This document shows, piece by piece, positions 7,091 through 16,537 of a stretch of DNA of 64,000 bases. The stretch is taken from positions 3,162,001 through 3,226,000 of the forward strand of contig NZ_CP096276.1 in assembly GCF_024662235.1 (NCBI RefSeq), in the 5' to 3' direction. Both the position numbers and the translations under genes were made by a program. The notes under the pieces are model-generated. The model did no database searches. It worked only from the letters and a program-made list of their open reading frames with translations, and was not told the origin of the DNA. Position 1 is the first letter of the stretch, and each line of letters starts with the position of its first letter. The stretch comes from Pimelobacter simplex. GTDB lineage: Bacteria > Actinomycetota > Actinomycetes > Propionibacteriales > Nocardioidaceae.

Positions 7091-9342
7091 GACTTGTCCA
7101 CGAAGTCGGCCTGGACGGAGCGCTCCAGGTCGCGCACGGCCGCGCCGAGGCCCGGCGCCTGGCCCAGGTCGGTGTCGGCGTCGAGGAGCCCCTCGGCGGC
7201 CTGGCGGGCGGCGACGATGGTGTCCTCGTCGCGCAGCACGCGGAGGTTCTCCAGGCTGGTCCGGCCGCCGGCCTGGGCGGCGCCGAGGACGTCGCCCTCG
7301 CGGCGCATCTCCAGGTCGATCCGGCTGAGCACGAAGCCGTCGGTGGTCGATGCGACCGCCTCGAGCCGCTCCCGGGCGGGCGATCCGGCGTCGGTGTGGG
7401 TGACCAGGAGGCACAGCCCGGGCAGCCCGCCCCGGCCGACCCGGCCGCGGAGCTGGTGGAGCTGGGAGACGCCGAACCGGTCGGCGTCGAGGATCACCAT
7501 GCCGGTCGCGTTGGCGACGTCGACGCCGACCTCGATCACGGTCGTCGAGACGAGCACGTCGATGTCGCCGGCGGCGAAGGATCGCATCACGGCGTCCTTC
7601 TCGTCGGCGGGGAGCCGGCCGTGGAGGCGGGCGATCCGCAGTCCGGCCAGGGGGCCCTCGGCGAGCCGGGAGACGACCTCCTCGACCGCGGCGGCGGGCG
7701 GCTTGGGGGCGACCTCGACCTCGCCGTCGTCCGGGTCGGGCAGGTCGACCGCGTCGACCTGGCCGGCCTCGGCCTCGTCGCCGGAGATGCGGGGGCACAC
7801 GACGTAGACCTGGTGGCCCTTGCCGACCTCCTCGCGCACCCGCTCCCACACCCGGCCGAACCAGGTCGGCTGCTCGGCCAGCGGGACGACGTTGGACTGG
7901 ATCGGCGCGCGTCCGGCCGGCAGCTCGCTCAGGGTCGAGGTCTCCAGGTCGCCGAAGACCGTCATCGCGACGGTCCGCGGGATGGGCGTCGCCGTCATCA
8001 CCAGCAGGTGCGGCGGGGCGGCGGCCTTGTCGGTGAGCGCGGCGCGCTGCTCGACGCCGAAGCGGTGCTGCTCGTCGACGACCACGAAGCCGAGGTCGGC
8101 GAACATGACCTGGTCCTGGAGCAGGGCGTGGGTGCCGATGACGATCCCGGCCTCGCCGGAGGCGATCCGCGAGAGCGGGCCGGTGCGCTGGGTCTTGTTC
8201 ATCGAGCCGGTGAGCAGCTCGACGCGGGTGCCCTCGCCGGAGCCGAAGATCGTGCCGCCGTCGGCGAGGTCGCCGAGCATCGCGACGATCGAGCGGTAGT
8301 GCTGCTGGGCGAGCACCTCGGTCGGCGCGAGCAGCGCGGCCTGGCCGCCGGAGTCGACGACACGGAGCATCGCCCGCAGCGCGACGAGGGTCTTTCCGGA
8401 GCCGACCTCACCCTGGAGCAGGCGGTTCATCGGGTGCGGCTGGGCCAGGTCGGCCTCGACCTGGGCGCCGACCTCGACCTGGCCGGCGGTGAGCTGGAAC
8501 GGCAGCCGCTCGTCGAACGCGCGCAGCAGGGCGCCGTCGCCGCCGGTCCGGGCGGTCGCGCCCTCGGCCTGGCGGGCCCGACGGCGGCGGCCGAGGACGA
8601 GCTGGGTGACCAGCGCCTCCTCGAACCGGAACCGGTGGTGGGCGCGCTCGACCTGGTCGCGGTCCTCGGGCTGGTGGACCCAGTCGTAGGCGTCCTGGAT
8701 GCCGAGGACGTCGTACTCGTCGCGGACGGGGTCGGGCAGCAGCTCGGCGACCGGCTCGATGACCTTGCGGGCGAAGGTCACCGCGCGGGTGATGTCCCAG
8801 GTCTCGACGCCCTTGGTGAGCGGGTAGATCGGGAACAGCGGGCCGAAGTCGAGGACGTCCTCGACACCGCTCCCCTCGCCCTCGGCCTCGTCGCCCATGC
8901 CGAAGATCGTCATCGCCGGGTTGACCAGCTGCCACTGGTCGCGGAACCGGTCGGCCTTGCCGAGGAAGACCCCGCGGTTGCCCTGGGCGACGCGGCGCGC
9001 GTGCCAGCCGGCGGTGCCCTGGTTCTTGGCGAAGAACGTCATCTTGAGCCGCGGGCCACCGGTGCGCAGCACCGCCTCGACCCGGTACGCCGGACGGCCG
9101 GTGCGGCGGTCGTTGTAGGTCTTGATCTCGCACTGGTCGATCTCGCCGACCACGCACAGCAGCTGGCCCACACGCAGGTTGTCGATCCGGGTCAACGAGC
9201 CGGTCTCGAGGTAGCGCCGCGGGAAGTGGCGCATCAGGTCGCCGACGGTCTCGATGCCGAGCCCCTCGGCGAACCGCTTGCGCTTGGCAGGCGTGGTCGC
9301 CCCCAGGACCGCGGTCACGGACGATGCGAAGTCGATAGCCAC
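7087..9342 (-). CDS. recG: ATP-dependent DNA helicase RecG
   Basis: 751 residues from GTG 9342. The order is an N-terminal wedge/OB domain (about 50-180), helicase motif I GEVGSGKT near 310, motif II VVDEQHRFG, motif III TATPIPRT, and motif VI QLRGRVGRGG. RecG remodels stalled forks and Holliday junctions. A Pro/Asp/Glu-rich stretch of about 30 residues (PDPDDGEVEVAPKPPAAAVEE) is inserted before motif IV, as in other high-GC Actinobacteria. It starts 9 bases after the DAK2 gene ends and overlaps rsmD by 4 bases at its own end. Confidence 0.97.
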   Translation of the reverse strand: MAIDFASSVTAVLGATTPAKRKRFAEGLGIETVGDLMRHFPRRYLETGSLTRIDNLRVGQLLCVVGEIDQCEIKTYNDRRTGRPAYRVEAVLRTGGPRLKMTFFAKNQGTAGWHARRVAQGNRGVFLGKADRFRDQWQLVNPAMTIFGMGDEAEGEGSGVEDVLDFGPLFPIYPLTKGVETWDITRAVTFARKVIEPVAELLPDPVRDEYDVLGIQDAYDWVHQPEDRDQVERAHHRFRFEEALVTQLVLGRRRRARQAEGATARTGGDGALLRAFDERLPFQLTAGQVEVGAQVEADLAQPHPMNRLLQGEVGSGKTLVALRAMLRVVDSGGQAALLAPTEVLAQQHYRSIVAMLGDLADGGTIFGSGEGTRVELLTGSMNKTQRTGPLSRIASGEAGIVIGTHALLQDQVMFADLGFVVVDEQHRFGVEQRAALTDKAAAPPHLLVMTATPIPRTVAMTVFGDLETSTLSELPAGRAPIQSNVVPLAEQPTWFGRVWERVREEVGKGHQVYVVCPRISGDEAEAGQVDAVDLPDPDDGEVEVAPKPPAAAVEEVVSRLAEGPLAGLRIARLHGRLPADEKDAVMRSFAAGDIDVLVSTTVIEVGVDVANATGMVILDADRFGVSQLHQLRGRVGRGGLPGLCLLVTHTDAGSPARERLEAVASTTDGFVLSRIDLEMRREGDVLGAAQAGGRTSLENLRVLRDEDTIVAARQAAEGLLDADTDLGQAPGLGAAVRDLERSVQADFVDKS

Positions 9343-9350
9343 CTAGAACC

Positions 9351-11048
9351 TCATTCGACGGACATGAGGAGCGGGTACCGCTCCTGCCCACCGTCGTACA
9401 CCACGACGTCGACATGGGGGTGGAACTCCTCCACCCAGGCGGTCGCCCGGTCGGCCAGGTCACCGGCGTCCTCGCCGCTCACCAACGTGACCAGCTCGCC
9501 GCCCGCGGCCAGCAGCCGGTCGAGGACGACGAGCGCGACCCCGCCGAGCTCCTCGCCGACCACCGCGAAGTCGCCCGCGATGACGCCGAGCGCGTCGCCG
9601 GGCTCGCACGGGCCGGCCATCGTCATCGCCTGGCGGGCCGCGATCGTGACCGCGCCGTGGCGCACGTGGCGGGCGGTCGCGGTCATCTCGGTGACGTCCT
9701 GGTCGAACGTGCGTCCCGGCTCGTGCACCGCGACCGCGGCCAGGCCCTGCACCTGGGTGTGGGTCGGGATCACCGCGACCCGCAGCCCCCGGGTGCCGTG
9801 GTCGGCCTCGGCGGTCGACGCGGCCGCCAGCGCGGCACGCACGCTCGGCTCGTCGTTGGGGAGGATGACGACCTCCTTGGCCCCGCAGGCCGTGATCGCC
9901 GCGAGCAGCTCTCCGGTCGAGGGCCGCCGGCCGGGGCCGCCGCGGACGGCGACCGCGCCGGCCTCCTCGAACAGCTCGGCCAGCCCGGGCCCGGCCGCGA
10001 CCGCGACGACGCGGCGTCCGGTCAGCGTGGGCAGCGCGGGAGCGGGCGCCTCGGCGGCCGCGGCCTTGGCCGCGATCTGCTCGGCGAAGTGGGTGACCCG
10101 GATCCGGTGCGGGCGGCCGATGCCGAGACCGGCCTCGATCGCGGCGCCGACGTCGTCGGTGTGCACGTGGACGTTCCACAGGCCCTCGCGGCCGACCACC
10201 ACGACCGAGTCGCCCAGCTCGCCGAGGCGGCTGCGCAGACCCGGAGCGGCGTCGTCGGCGGCGTCGAGGAGGTACATCACCTCGTACGCCGGGCCGTCGG
10301 CGCTGAGCTCGTCGGCGGCCGGCTCCAGGTGCGGCACCGGGATGACGTGGCTGCCGAGCGGCGCGGTGACCGGGATCGGGCGGCGCCCGGTCAGCACGGT
10401 CTCGGCGGCGTCGAGGATCACCGAGACCCCGCGTCCGCCGGCGTCGACGACCCCCGCCTGGGCGAGGACGTCGAGCTGCTCGGGGGTGTGGCCGAGCGCC
10501 TCGCGGGCGGCGGCGGCCGCCTCGGTGAGGACGTCGGCGCTGCGGGCGCCGGGCAGGGCCGCGGCCGCCGTACCGGCGTCGGCGGCCGCACGCAGGACGG
10601 TGAGCATGGTGCCCTCGACGGGCTCCCCCACCGCGGCATAGCTCGCGACGGACGCCTCGCGCAGCGCCTCGGCCATCACGGTCGCGTTGCGCTCCTCGGG
10701 CGTGGCCCCGGCGATCCGGCGGGCCGCGGCGCCGAGCATCTCGCTGAGGATCACCCCGGAGTTGCCGCGCGCGCCCAGCAGGGCGCCACGGGCGAGCGCG
10801 GGCAGCGGCTCGGCGTCCTCGTCCAGCGCGGCCCGGATGGCGTCGCGCGCGGCGACGACGGTGAGGTACATGTTGGTGCCGGTGTCGCCGTCGGGCACGG
10901 GGTAGACGTTGAGCGCGTCGACCTCCTCGCGCGCCTCGGCGAGCGCGTCGACCGCGATGTCGACGAAGCGGACCACGGACGCCAGTGCGATCCCGCTCCG
11001 CCCCGGGCCGGTCTCCCGGCTCCCCTCGCGCGCCGTCCCCTCATCCAT
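9351..11048 (-). CDS. DAK2 domain protein (FakA-like fatty acid kinase / YloV family)
   Basis: 565 residues from ATG 11048, which has AAGGTGAC upstream; the frame is open to 11159 but the extra part would run into the rpmB promoter region. The N-terminal DhaL (DAK2) kinase domain shows the Mg-ADP binding motif [17 protein letters not shown] and [15 protein letters not shown]. The C-terminal half resembles the DegV-like/middle domain of FakA. In Firmicutes FakA phosphorylates fatty acids held by FakB. I see no fakB in the window, so the substrate here is inferred. It is placed immediately upstream of recG, as in most Actinobacteria. Confidence 0.9.
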   Translation of the reverse strand: MDEGTAREGSRETGPGRSGIALASVVRFVDIAVDALAEAREEVDALNVYPVPDGDTGTNMYLTVVAARDAIRAALDEDAEPLPALARGALLGARGNSGVILSEMLGAAARRIAGATPEERNATVMAEALREASVASYAAVGEPVEGTMLTVLRAAADAGTAAAALPGARSADVLTEAAAAAREALGHTPEQLDVLAQAGVVDAGGRGVSVILDAAETVLTGRRPIPVTAPLGSHVIPVPHLEPAADELSADGPAYEVMYLLDAADDAAPGLRSRLGELGDSVVVVGREGLWNVHVHTDDVGAAIEAGLGIGRPHRIRVTHFAEQIAAKAAAAEAPAPALPTLTGRRVVAVAAGPGLAELFEEAGAVAVRGGPGRRPSTGELLAAITACGAKEVVILPNDEPSVRAALAAASTAEADHGTRGLRVAVIPTHTQVQGLAAVAVHEPGRTFDQDVTEMTATARHVRHGAVTIAARQAMTMAGPCEPGDALGVIAGDFAVVGEELGGVALVVLDRLLAAGGELVTLVSGEDAGDLADRATAWVEEFHPHVDVVVYDGGQERYPLLMSVE

Positions 11049-11194
11049 CGAGGTCACCTTAGGGCAGGGCCCGCGGGCTTCGCCGATTTCGGCCGACACG
11101 TCGCGGTCGGCTATTCTCTTCCGGTTGCCCGAAGCGCCTGCTGCGCACGGGCGCGACACGACTTAGTACGAGCAATCTCTCAGGAGTGACAACC

Positions 11195-11380
11195 ATGGCC
11201 GCCGTGTGCGACATCTGCGACAAGAAGCCGACGTTCGGCAACAACCGGCCGTGGTCGCGCAAGATCACCAAGCGCCGCTTCGACCCGAACATCCAGCGCG
11301 TGCGCGCGGTGGTCAACGGCACCCCGAAGCGCCTCAACGTCTGCACCGGCTGCATCAAGGCCGGCAAGGTCACCCGCTGA
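11195..11380 (+). CDS. rpmB: 50S ribosomal protein L28 (zinc-binding form)
   Basis: 61 residues from ATG 11195 with AGGAGTGACAACC upstream; a GTG nine bases earlier is in frame but overlaps the ribosome site. The sequence MAAVCDICDKKPTFGN and RVRAVVNGTPKRLNVCTGC carries two CxxC pairs, so this is the C+ (zinc) paralogue of L28. It is a large-subunit ribosomal protein. It is divergent from the DAK2 gene and followed by a strong terminator. Confidence 0.97.
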   Translation: MAAVCDICDKKPTFGNNRPWSRKITKRRFDPNIQRVRAVVNGTPKRLNVCTGCIKAGKVTR

Positions 11381-11406
11381 CCTTCGCGACTCGCTGAGTC
11401 CTCGTT

Positions 11407-11446
11407 CGAAGGCCGCCACCCTCGCGGGTGGCGGCCTTCGGCGTTT
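11407..11446 (+). terminator. rho-independent terminator after rpmB
   Basis: A perfect 15-bp stem (11407-11421 pairing with 11426-11440) around a TCGC loop, followed by GCGTTTTCGG. It lies 26 bases after the rpmB stop and before the end of thiL on the other strand, so it may serve both. Confidence 0.85.
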
Positions 11447-11466
11447 TCGGCGCGCGCGCCGGACGG

Positions 11467-12438
11467 TCAGAAGTGGGTCCAGCCGGTGGGGCCGTCGTAC
11501 GCCCCGCCGTCGACGGTGACCGGCAGGTCCCCGCGGGCGCCGACCGTGCCGATCCGGGTCCAGCCCTCGGGCAGCGCGGTGCCGGCCGGGAAGGTGGCGA
11601 GCAGCGAGTGGTCCTCGCCCCCGCCCAGGATGAACTGCATCGGGTCCGCGCCGAGCGCCTGACCCACCGCGACGAGCGGCTCGGGGACCTCGAAGGCGGC
11701 GGTCTCGACGTCGATCGTCACGCCCGAGCCCTCGGCCAGGTGCCGGGCCTCGGCGAGCAGGCCGTCGGAGATGTCGATCATCGCGGTCGCGCCCGCCTCG
11801 GCGGCGACCGGCCCGGCGTCGTACGGCGGCTCGGGGCGGCGGTAGGCCTCGACCAGCACCCGGGGTGACCGGAAGCCCCGGCCCAGCACCGCGAGCCCGC
11901 CGGCGGCCCAGCCCTGGCGCCCGCAGAGCGCGAGGACGTCGCCCGCCGCGGCGCCGGAGCGCAGCACGGGCGAGACGGTGCACGCGCCGAGGACGGTCAC
12001 CGAGATCATCAGCTGGTCGGCGCGGCTGATGTCCCCGCCGACGAGCCCGGCACCGACGGCGGCGCACTCCTCGGCGAAGCCGCGGGTGAAGTCGAGCGCC
12101 CACTGCGCCGGCAGGTCGGCGGGCGTGGCCAGTCCGACCGTCAGCCACTGCGCCCGCCCGCCCATCGCGTTGATGTCGGACAGGTTCTGCGCGGCGGCCC
12201 GGTGCCCGACGTCGAGCGCCTCGGCCCAGTCGCGCCGGAAGTGCCGGCCCTCGACCATCACGTCGGTGGAGACCACCACGTGCCCCTTGCGCACGCGCAG
12301 CACCGCGGCGTCGTCCCCGGGCCCGACGAGTACGTCCTGACCCGGCGCGCCCGCGGCGACGATCTCGCCGATCCGGCCGATGAGCCCGAACTCCCCGAGA
12401 TCCGCCACCGTCGCGTCAGGGTCGATCGCCTCAGCCAT
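11467..12438 (-). CDS. thiL: thiamine-monophosphate kinase
   Basis: 323 residues from ATG 12438 (GGAG upstream). Family motifs are clear: GPGDDAAVLRV, STDVMVEGRHF, NLSDINAMGG, GGDISRADQ and DISDGLLAEA, ending with GGGEDHSLL. It phosphorylates thiamine monophosphate to thiamine diphosphate, the last step of vitamin B1 cofactor synthesis. It is divergent from the Lrp-like gene at 12529 with a 90-base gap that must hold both promoters. Confidence 0.96.
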   Translation of the reverse strand: MAEAIDPDATVADLGEFGLIGRIGEIVAAGAPGQDVLVGPGDDAAVLRVRKGHVVVSTDVMVEGRHFRRDWAEALDVGHRAAAQNLSDINAMGGRAQWLTVGLATPADLPAQWALDFTRGFAEECAAVGAGLVGGDISRADQLMISVTVLGACTVSPVLRSGAAAGDVLALCGRQGWAAGGLAVLGRGFRSPRVLVEAYRRPEPPYDAGPVAAEAGATAMIDISDGLLAEARHLAEGSGVTIDVETAAFEVPEPLVAVGQALGADPMQFILGGGEDHSLLATFPAGTALPEGWTRIGTVGARGDLPVTVDGGAYDGPTGWTHF

Positions 12439-12528
12439 GGCTCCATCCCATCACGCGCGAGTTCTCCTCCCGCGCCCGGGCAAGGTAGGTTGAATCGTTC
12501 CGGCAATCACGTCGACGGGAGCAGACCC

Positions 12529-12765
12529 ATGGTGGTTCAGGCCTACATCCTCATCCAGACCGACGTCGGCAAGGCCGCGGAGGTAGCACGCGAGGTCGGT
12601 CAGATCAGCGGCGTCACGCTCGCCGAGGACGTCACCGGCCCCTACGACGTGATCGTGCGCGCCGAGGCCCGCAACGTCGACGAGCTCGGCAAGCTGGTCG
12701 TCTCCAAGGTCCAGAACCTCGAGGGCATCACCCGGACCCTCACCTGCCCCGTCGTCCACATCTGA
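12529..12765 (+). CDS. stand-alone Lrp/AsnC ligand-binding (RAM) domain protein
   Basis: 78 residues from ATG 12529, preceded by GGGAG. It consists only of the Lrp/AsnC effector-binding fold (MVVQAYILIQTDVGKAAEVA, then AEDVTGPYDVIVRAEARNVDE); there is no helix-turn-helix. Such stand-alone RAM domains oligomerise and can bind amino acids or modulate full-length Lrp proteins. Its place between thiL and a DUF3515 gene is conserved in Actinobacteria. The next gene starts 2 bases after its stop, so they are probably cotranscribed. Confidence 0.9.
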   Translation: MVVQAYILIQTDVGKAAEVAREVGQISGVTLAEDVTGPYDVIVRAEARNVDELGKLVVSKVQNLEGITRTLTCPVVHI

Positions 12766-12767
12766 CG

Positions 12768-13277
12768 GTGCCCCACCCCCGCCGCCGGCGGCTCACGCCG
12801 CTCCCGGCTCTCCTCGCCCTGCCCGTCTCCCTCGCCCTGGTCGCCTGCGGCGGCCCGGTCGAGGTCGACGTACCGAAGCTCTCGGCGGCCGACCAGACCA
12901 CCTGCGACGCCTTCCTCGACGACCTGCCCCCGACCTTCGCCGAGCAGGACCGCGTCGAGATCGACCCGTCCGACGCCCCCGCCCGCGCGTACGGCGACCC
13001 GGCGATCGTGGTCACCTGCGGGGTCGGCAAGCCGAAGGGCTTCGACCTGACCTCGTCGTGCGAGCAGGCCGACGGGGTCGGCTACTACATCCCCGACGAG
13101 CAGTACACCGACCAGGAGGCCGACCTCACCCTCTATGCCGCGGGCTACCGGCCGCGGATCGAGGTGGCCATCCCCGCGTCGTACCGGCCGGGGGCGGTGG
13201 CGGCGGCGATGTCGGTGCTGGCGCCGCTGGTGAGCGAGCACCTCGAGCTGGTCGAGCCCTGCGACGACGGCGGCTGA
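12768..13277 (+). CDS. DUF3515 family lipoprotein
   Basis: 169 residues from GTG 12768, two bases after the preceding stop. An Arg-rich N-terminus is followed by a hydrophobic helix and the lipobox LALVACGG, so C26 or so should be lipidated and the protein anchored outside the membrane. The rest matches the actinobacterial DUF3515 family (TTCDAFLDDLPPTFAEQ, VVTCGVGKPKGFD), whose function is unknown. It is found next to ddl in many relatives, here convergent with it, which hints at a cell-envelope role but does not prove one. Confidence 0.88.
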   Translation: MPHPRRRRLTPLPALLALPVSLALVACGGPVEVDVPKLSAADQTTCDAFLDDLPPTFAEQDRVEIDPSDAPARAYGDPAIVVTCGVGKPKGFDLTSSCEQADGVGYYIPDEQYTDQEADLTLYAAGYRPRIEVAIPASYRPGAVAAAMSVLAPLVSEHLELVEPCDDGG

Positions 13278-13284
13278 GCGGCTG

Positions 13285-14409
13285 CTAGCGCAGCCCGGTC
13301 TCGCGCTGCAGCGCGAGCGTCAGCAGCCGGTCGACCAGGGCGCCGTAGTCGAGCCCCGTCGCGGCCCACATCTGCGGGAACATCGACAGCGGTGTGAAGC
13401 CCGGCATGGTGTTGAGCTCGTTGACGACGAGCGAACCGTCGGGCATGAGGAAGAAGTCGACGCGGGCCAGGCCCTCGCAACCGACCGCGGTGAAGGCGCG
13501 GGCGGCCATGGCGCGCATGCGCTCCTGGACGCCGTCGGGCAGGATCGCCGGGACGTCGAGCTCGGTGTGCTCCTCGGGGAGGTACTTGGCCTCGAAGTCG
13601 TAGAACTCGTGCTCGCCGGTGATCCGGATCTCGGCGGGCAGGCTGGTGTCGACGCCGCCGTCGAGGGCCTCCAGGACGCCGCACTCGACCTCGCGCGCGC
13701 CCTCGGCGGAGACCTCGACGAGGACCTTGGGGTCGTGGGCGAGCGCGCCCTCGAGGGCTGCGTCGATCTCGTCGGGGGTGTGGGCCTTGGCGATGCCGAT
13801 GCTGGAGCCGCCGCGGGCGGGCTTGACGAAGAGCGGGTAGCCGAGCTCGGCGACGCGCTCGCGGACGGCCTGGGGGTCGGCCTTCCACTCGCGGGCGGTG
13901 ACGGTCTCGCTCGGCATGACGGGCAGGCCGGCGTCCTTGAGGACGACCTTCATGAACGCCTTGTCCATGCTGACGGCCGAGGCGAGGACGCCGGAGCCGA
14001 CGTAGCGGACGTCGGACATCTCGAACAGGCCCTGGATGGTGCCGTCCTCGCCCCAGGGGCCGTGCAGGAGCGGGAACACGACGTCAACCTCGCCCAGCGC
14101 ACGGGGGGTCTCGGCGGGCTCGCTGACGACGAGACCGGTGCCGTCGTCGGTCGGGGCGAGCGCGACGGGGGCGCGGTCGCCGTCGACGGACGGGAGCTGC
14201 CCCGGACCGGTGATCCGGTGGCGCTGGGGGTCGTCGGCCTCGAGCACCCAGCGGCCGTCGGTCGCGATGCCGACGGGTACGACGTCGTACTTGTCGCGGT
14301 CGATGGCCTGGAGCACGCTCCCCGCGGTCACGCACGAGATGGCGTGCTCGCTGGAGCGGCCGCCGAAGACGACAGCGACGCGGATACGGCGGCCAGTGGG
14401 AGCGTTCAT
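13285..14409 (-). CDS. ddl: D-alanine--D-alanine ligase
   Basis: 374 residues from ATG 14409; the open frame continues upstream but is a shadow of the next gene. N-terminal VAVVFGGRSSEHAISCVTAG is the Ddl signature, FPLLHGPWGEDGTIQGLFE the substrate loop, and the ATP-grasp residues are seen in FVKPARGGSSIGIAKA and VNELNTMPGFT. It makes the D-Ala-D-Ala dipeptide for peptidoglycan. The start is only 24 bases from the divergent PLP-enzyme gene, so both promoters must overlap or lie inside the opposite gene. Confidence 0.97.
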   Translation of the reverse strand: MNAPTGRRIRVAVVFGGRSSEHAISCVTAGSVLQAIDRDKYDVVPVGIATDGRWVLEADDPQRHRITGPGQLPSVDGDRAPVALAPTDDGTGLVVSEPAETPRALGEVDVVFPLLHGPWGEDGTIQGLFEMSDVRYVGSGVLASAVSMDKAFMKVVLKDAGLPVMPSETVTAREWKADPQAVRERVAELGYPLFVKPARGGSSIGIAKAHTPDEIDAALEGALAHDPKVLVEVSAEGAREVECGVLEALDGGVDTSLPAEIRITGEHEFYDFEAKYLPEEHTELDVPAILPDGVQERMRAMAARAFTAVGCEGLARVDFFLMPDGSLVVNELNTMPGFTPLSMFPQMWAATGLDYGALVDRLLTLALQRETGLR

Positions 14410-14433
14410 CGCGGAAGACCCTACCTTTGGGGC

Positions 14434-15513
14434 ATGACCGGCCCCACGTTGCGCCCTGCCACTCTCGCCGTGACCGCCGGACGTCCCCCGCACGAACCCG
14501 ACGAGCCGCTGAACGTGCCGATCACGATGACATCGACGTACGTCGCGACGGGCGAGCTGGAGTACGGCCGCTTCGGCAACCCCACCTGGACGGCCTTCGA
14601 GGACGCCCTCGGCGCGCTGGAGGGCGGCCGGGCACTGGCCTTCGCCTCCGGCATGGCCGCGGTCACCACCCTGCTCGACCTGGTCGGCCAGGGCAGCAGC
14701 GTGATCGCGCCCCGGCACGCCTACAACGGCACGGTCGCCGCGCTCGCCGACGCCGAGGCCCGCGGCCGGCTCCGCGCGAACCTCGTCGACATCACCGACA
14801 CGGCCGCCGTCGTCCAGGCGATGCACGACGACGAGGACTGCGCCTTCCTGTGGCTGGAGTCCCCGACCAACCCGGCGCTCGAGATCGCCGACATCCCGGC
14901 CCTGGCCGCGGCCGCGCGCGAGCTGGGCATCCGCGTGGTCGTCGACAACACCTTCGCCACTCCCCTGCTCCAGCAGCCGCTCTCCGACGGCGCGGACATC
15001 GTGCTGCACTCGGCCACCAAGTACATCGCCGGCCACAGCGACGTACTGATGGGGGCCCTGGTGGTCGCCGACGACGAGGTGCACGACGCGCTCAAGGCCC
15101 GCCGCAGCCTCGCCGGCTCCACCCCGGGCCCCTTCGAGACCTGGCTGGCCCTGCGCGGCCTGCGCACCCTCCACGTCCGCCTGGAGCGCGCCTGCGCCAA
15201 CGCCGCCGAGCTCGCCCGCCGCCTCGCCGAGCACCCCTCGGTCGCGGAGGTCCGCTACCCGGGCTTCGGCGCCATCGTCGCGCCGGTCCTCGAGGGCGGC
15301 GCCGACGCGGGCGACTTCCTGGTCCGCGCCACGTCGCTGTGGGTGCACGCGACGTCGCTGGGCGGCGTGGAGTCGACGTTCGAGCGGCGCCGGCGCTGGA
15401 AGCTGGAGGCCGCGACGATCCCCGAGGGGCTGGTCCGGCTCTCGGTCGGCATCGAGGACGTCGACGACCTGTGGGACGACCTCAAGCAGGCGCTCGACCG
15501 GATCGACGCCTAG
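14434..15513 (+). CDS. PLP-dependent cystathionine gamma-synthase/lyase family enzyme
   Basis: 359 residues from ATG 14434. The Cys/Met metabolism PLP fold is clear: YGRFGNPTWTAFEDALGALEGG, FASGMAAVTT, WLESPTNPALEIADIP, and the PLP lysine in SATKYIAGHSD. The C-terminal segment is shorter and diverged (HATSLGGVESTFERRRRW in place of the family SLGGVESLxxxP), so the substrate could be a sulfur amino acid or something else. It lies between ddl and gpsA without other methionine genes. No ribosome site stands out (TTTGGGGC). Confident on family, not on substrate. Confidence 0.85.
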   Translation: MTGPTLRPATLAVTAGRPPHEPDEPLNVPITMTSTYVATGELEYGRFGNPTWTAFEDALGALEGGRALAFASGMAAVTTLLDLVGQGSSVIAPRHAYNGTVAALADAEARGRLRANLVDITDTAAVVQAMHDDEDCAFLWLESPTNPALEIADIPALAAAARELGIRVVVDNTFATPLLQQPLSDGADIVLHSATKYIAGHSDVLMGALVVADDEVHDALKARRSLAGSTPGPFETWLALRGLRTLHVRLERACANAAELARRLAEHPSVAEVRYPGFGAIVAPVLEGGADAGDFLVRATSLWVHATSLGGVESTFERRRRWKLEAATIPEGLVRLSVGIEDVDDLWDDLKQALDRIDA

Positions 15514-15529
15514 AGCGTTCCCGCCGCGC

Positions 15530-16537
15530 TCAGCTCAGCTCGGCCTTGGTGTCGCGGCTGATGAACGCATCCATCAGCTGCGCCGTGGTCAGCCGCCCGA
15601 GGACGACCTCGTCGACGGCGTCCACGATGGGCGTCTCGACGCCGGTCGCGGCGGCGAGCGCGCGCAGGGACGAGCAGGACTTGGCGCCCTCGGCGACCTG
15701 GCGGGTGGAGGCGTAGATCTGCTCGACGCTCATGCCCTGGCCGAGCTTCTCGCCGAAGGTGCGGTTGCGCGAGAGCGGCGAGGAGCAGGTGGCGACGAGG
15801 TCGCCGAGGCCGGCCAGGCCCATCAGGGTGAGGGGGTTGGCGCCCTGGTTCATCGCGAGGCGGGCGGTCTCGGCGAGGCCGCGGGTGATGAGCGAGGCGG
15901 TGGTGTTGTCGCCGAAGCCGAGGCCGACGGCCATGCCGACGCAGAGGGCGACGACGTTCTTGTAGGCGCCGCCGAACTCGCAGCCGAGGACGTCGACGCT
16001 CGTGTACGGGCGGAAGGCGGGCGAGTGGACGCGGGCCTGGAGGAGGTTGGCGACGTCCTCGTCGGCGCACGCGACGACCGAGGCGGCGGGCTCGCGGCGG
16101 GCGATCTCGCGGGCGAGGTTGGGGCCGCTGACGACGGCGATCCGGTTCGGGCTGATGTCGCCGACCTCGGCGACGACCTCGGACATGCGCTTGAGGGAGC
16201 CGAGCTCGACGCCCTTCATCAGCGAGACGAGGACGGCGTCGTGGTGGATGTACGGCAGGAAGGTCGGCAGGTTCTCGCGCAGGGACTGCGACGGAACGGC
16301 CAGGACGACGACGTCCGCGCCCGCGAGCGCCTGCTCGGGGTCGTGGGTCGAGGTGATGGTGCGCGGGAGCTCGATGCCCGGCAGGTAGTCGACGTTCTCG
16401 TGCTGCTCGTTGATCGCCGCGGCGACCTCCTCGCGGCGGGCCCACACCGAGACGTCGTTGCCGGCGTCGGCGAGGACGATCGAGAACGCCGTGCCCCACG
16501 AGCCGGCGCCGAGCACCGCGACCTTGTTGCCACCCAT
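15530..16537 (-). CDS. gpsA: glycerol-3-phosphate dehydrogenase (NAD(P)+)
   Basis: 335 residues from ATG 16537, sharing one base with the plsC stop (TGATG). The dinucleotide-binding motif is [14 protein letters not shown]; the catalytic lysine region is [17 protein letters not shown], and [17 protein letters not shown] is a family signature. It reduces dihydroxyacetone phosphate to sn-glycerol 3-phosphate for phospholipid synthesis. Coupling to the acyltransferase gene plsC puts two consecutive steps of membrane lipid synthesis in one transcript. Confidence 0.97.
   Translation of the reverse strand: MGGNKVAVLGAGSWGTAFSIVLADAGNDVSVWARREEVAAAINEQHENVDYLPGIELPRTITSTHDPEQALAGADVVVLAVPSQSLRENLPTFLPYIHHDAVLVSLMKGVELGSLKRMSEVVAEVGDISPNRIAVVSGPNLAREIARREPAASVVACADEDVANLLQARVHSPAFRPYTSVDVLGCEFGGAYKNVVALCVGMAVGLGFGDNTTASLITRGLAETARLAMNQGANPLTLMGLAGLGDLVATCSSPLSRNRTFGEKLGQGMSVEQIYASTRQVAEGAKSCSSLRALAAATGVETPIVDAVDEVVLGRLTTAQLMDAFISRDTKAELS

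Noticed and set aside
7396..10641. A 1081-codon open frame on the plus strand across recG and the DAK2 gene
   Set aside because: It is the antisense shadow of two well-supported genes; high GC leaves long open frames. Its translation is low-complexity Arg/Gly/Asp/Val with no domain.
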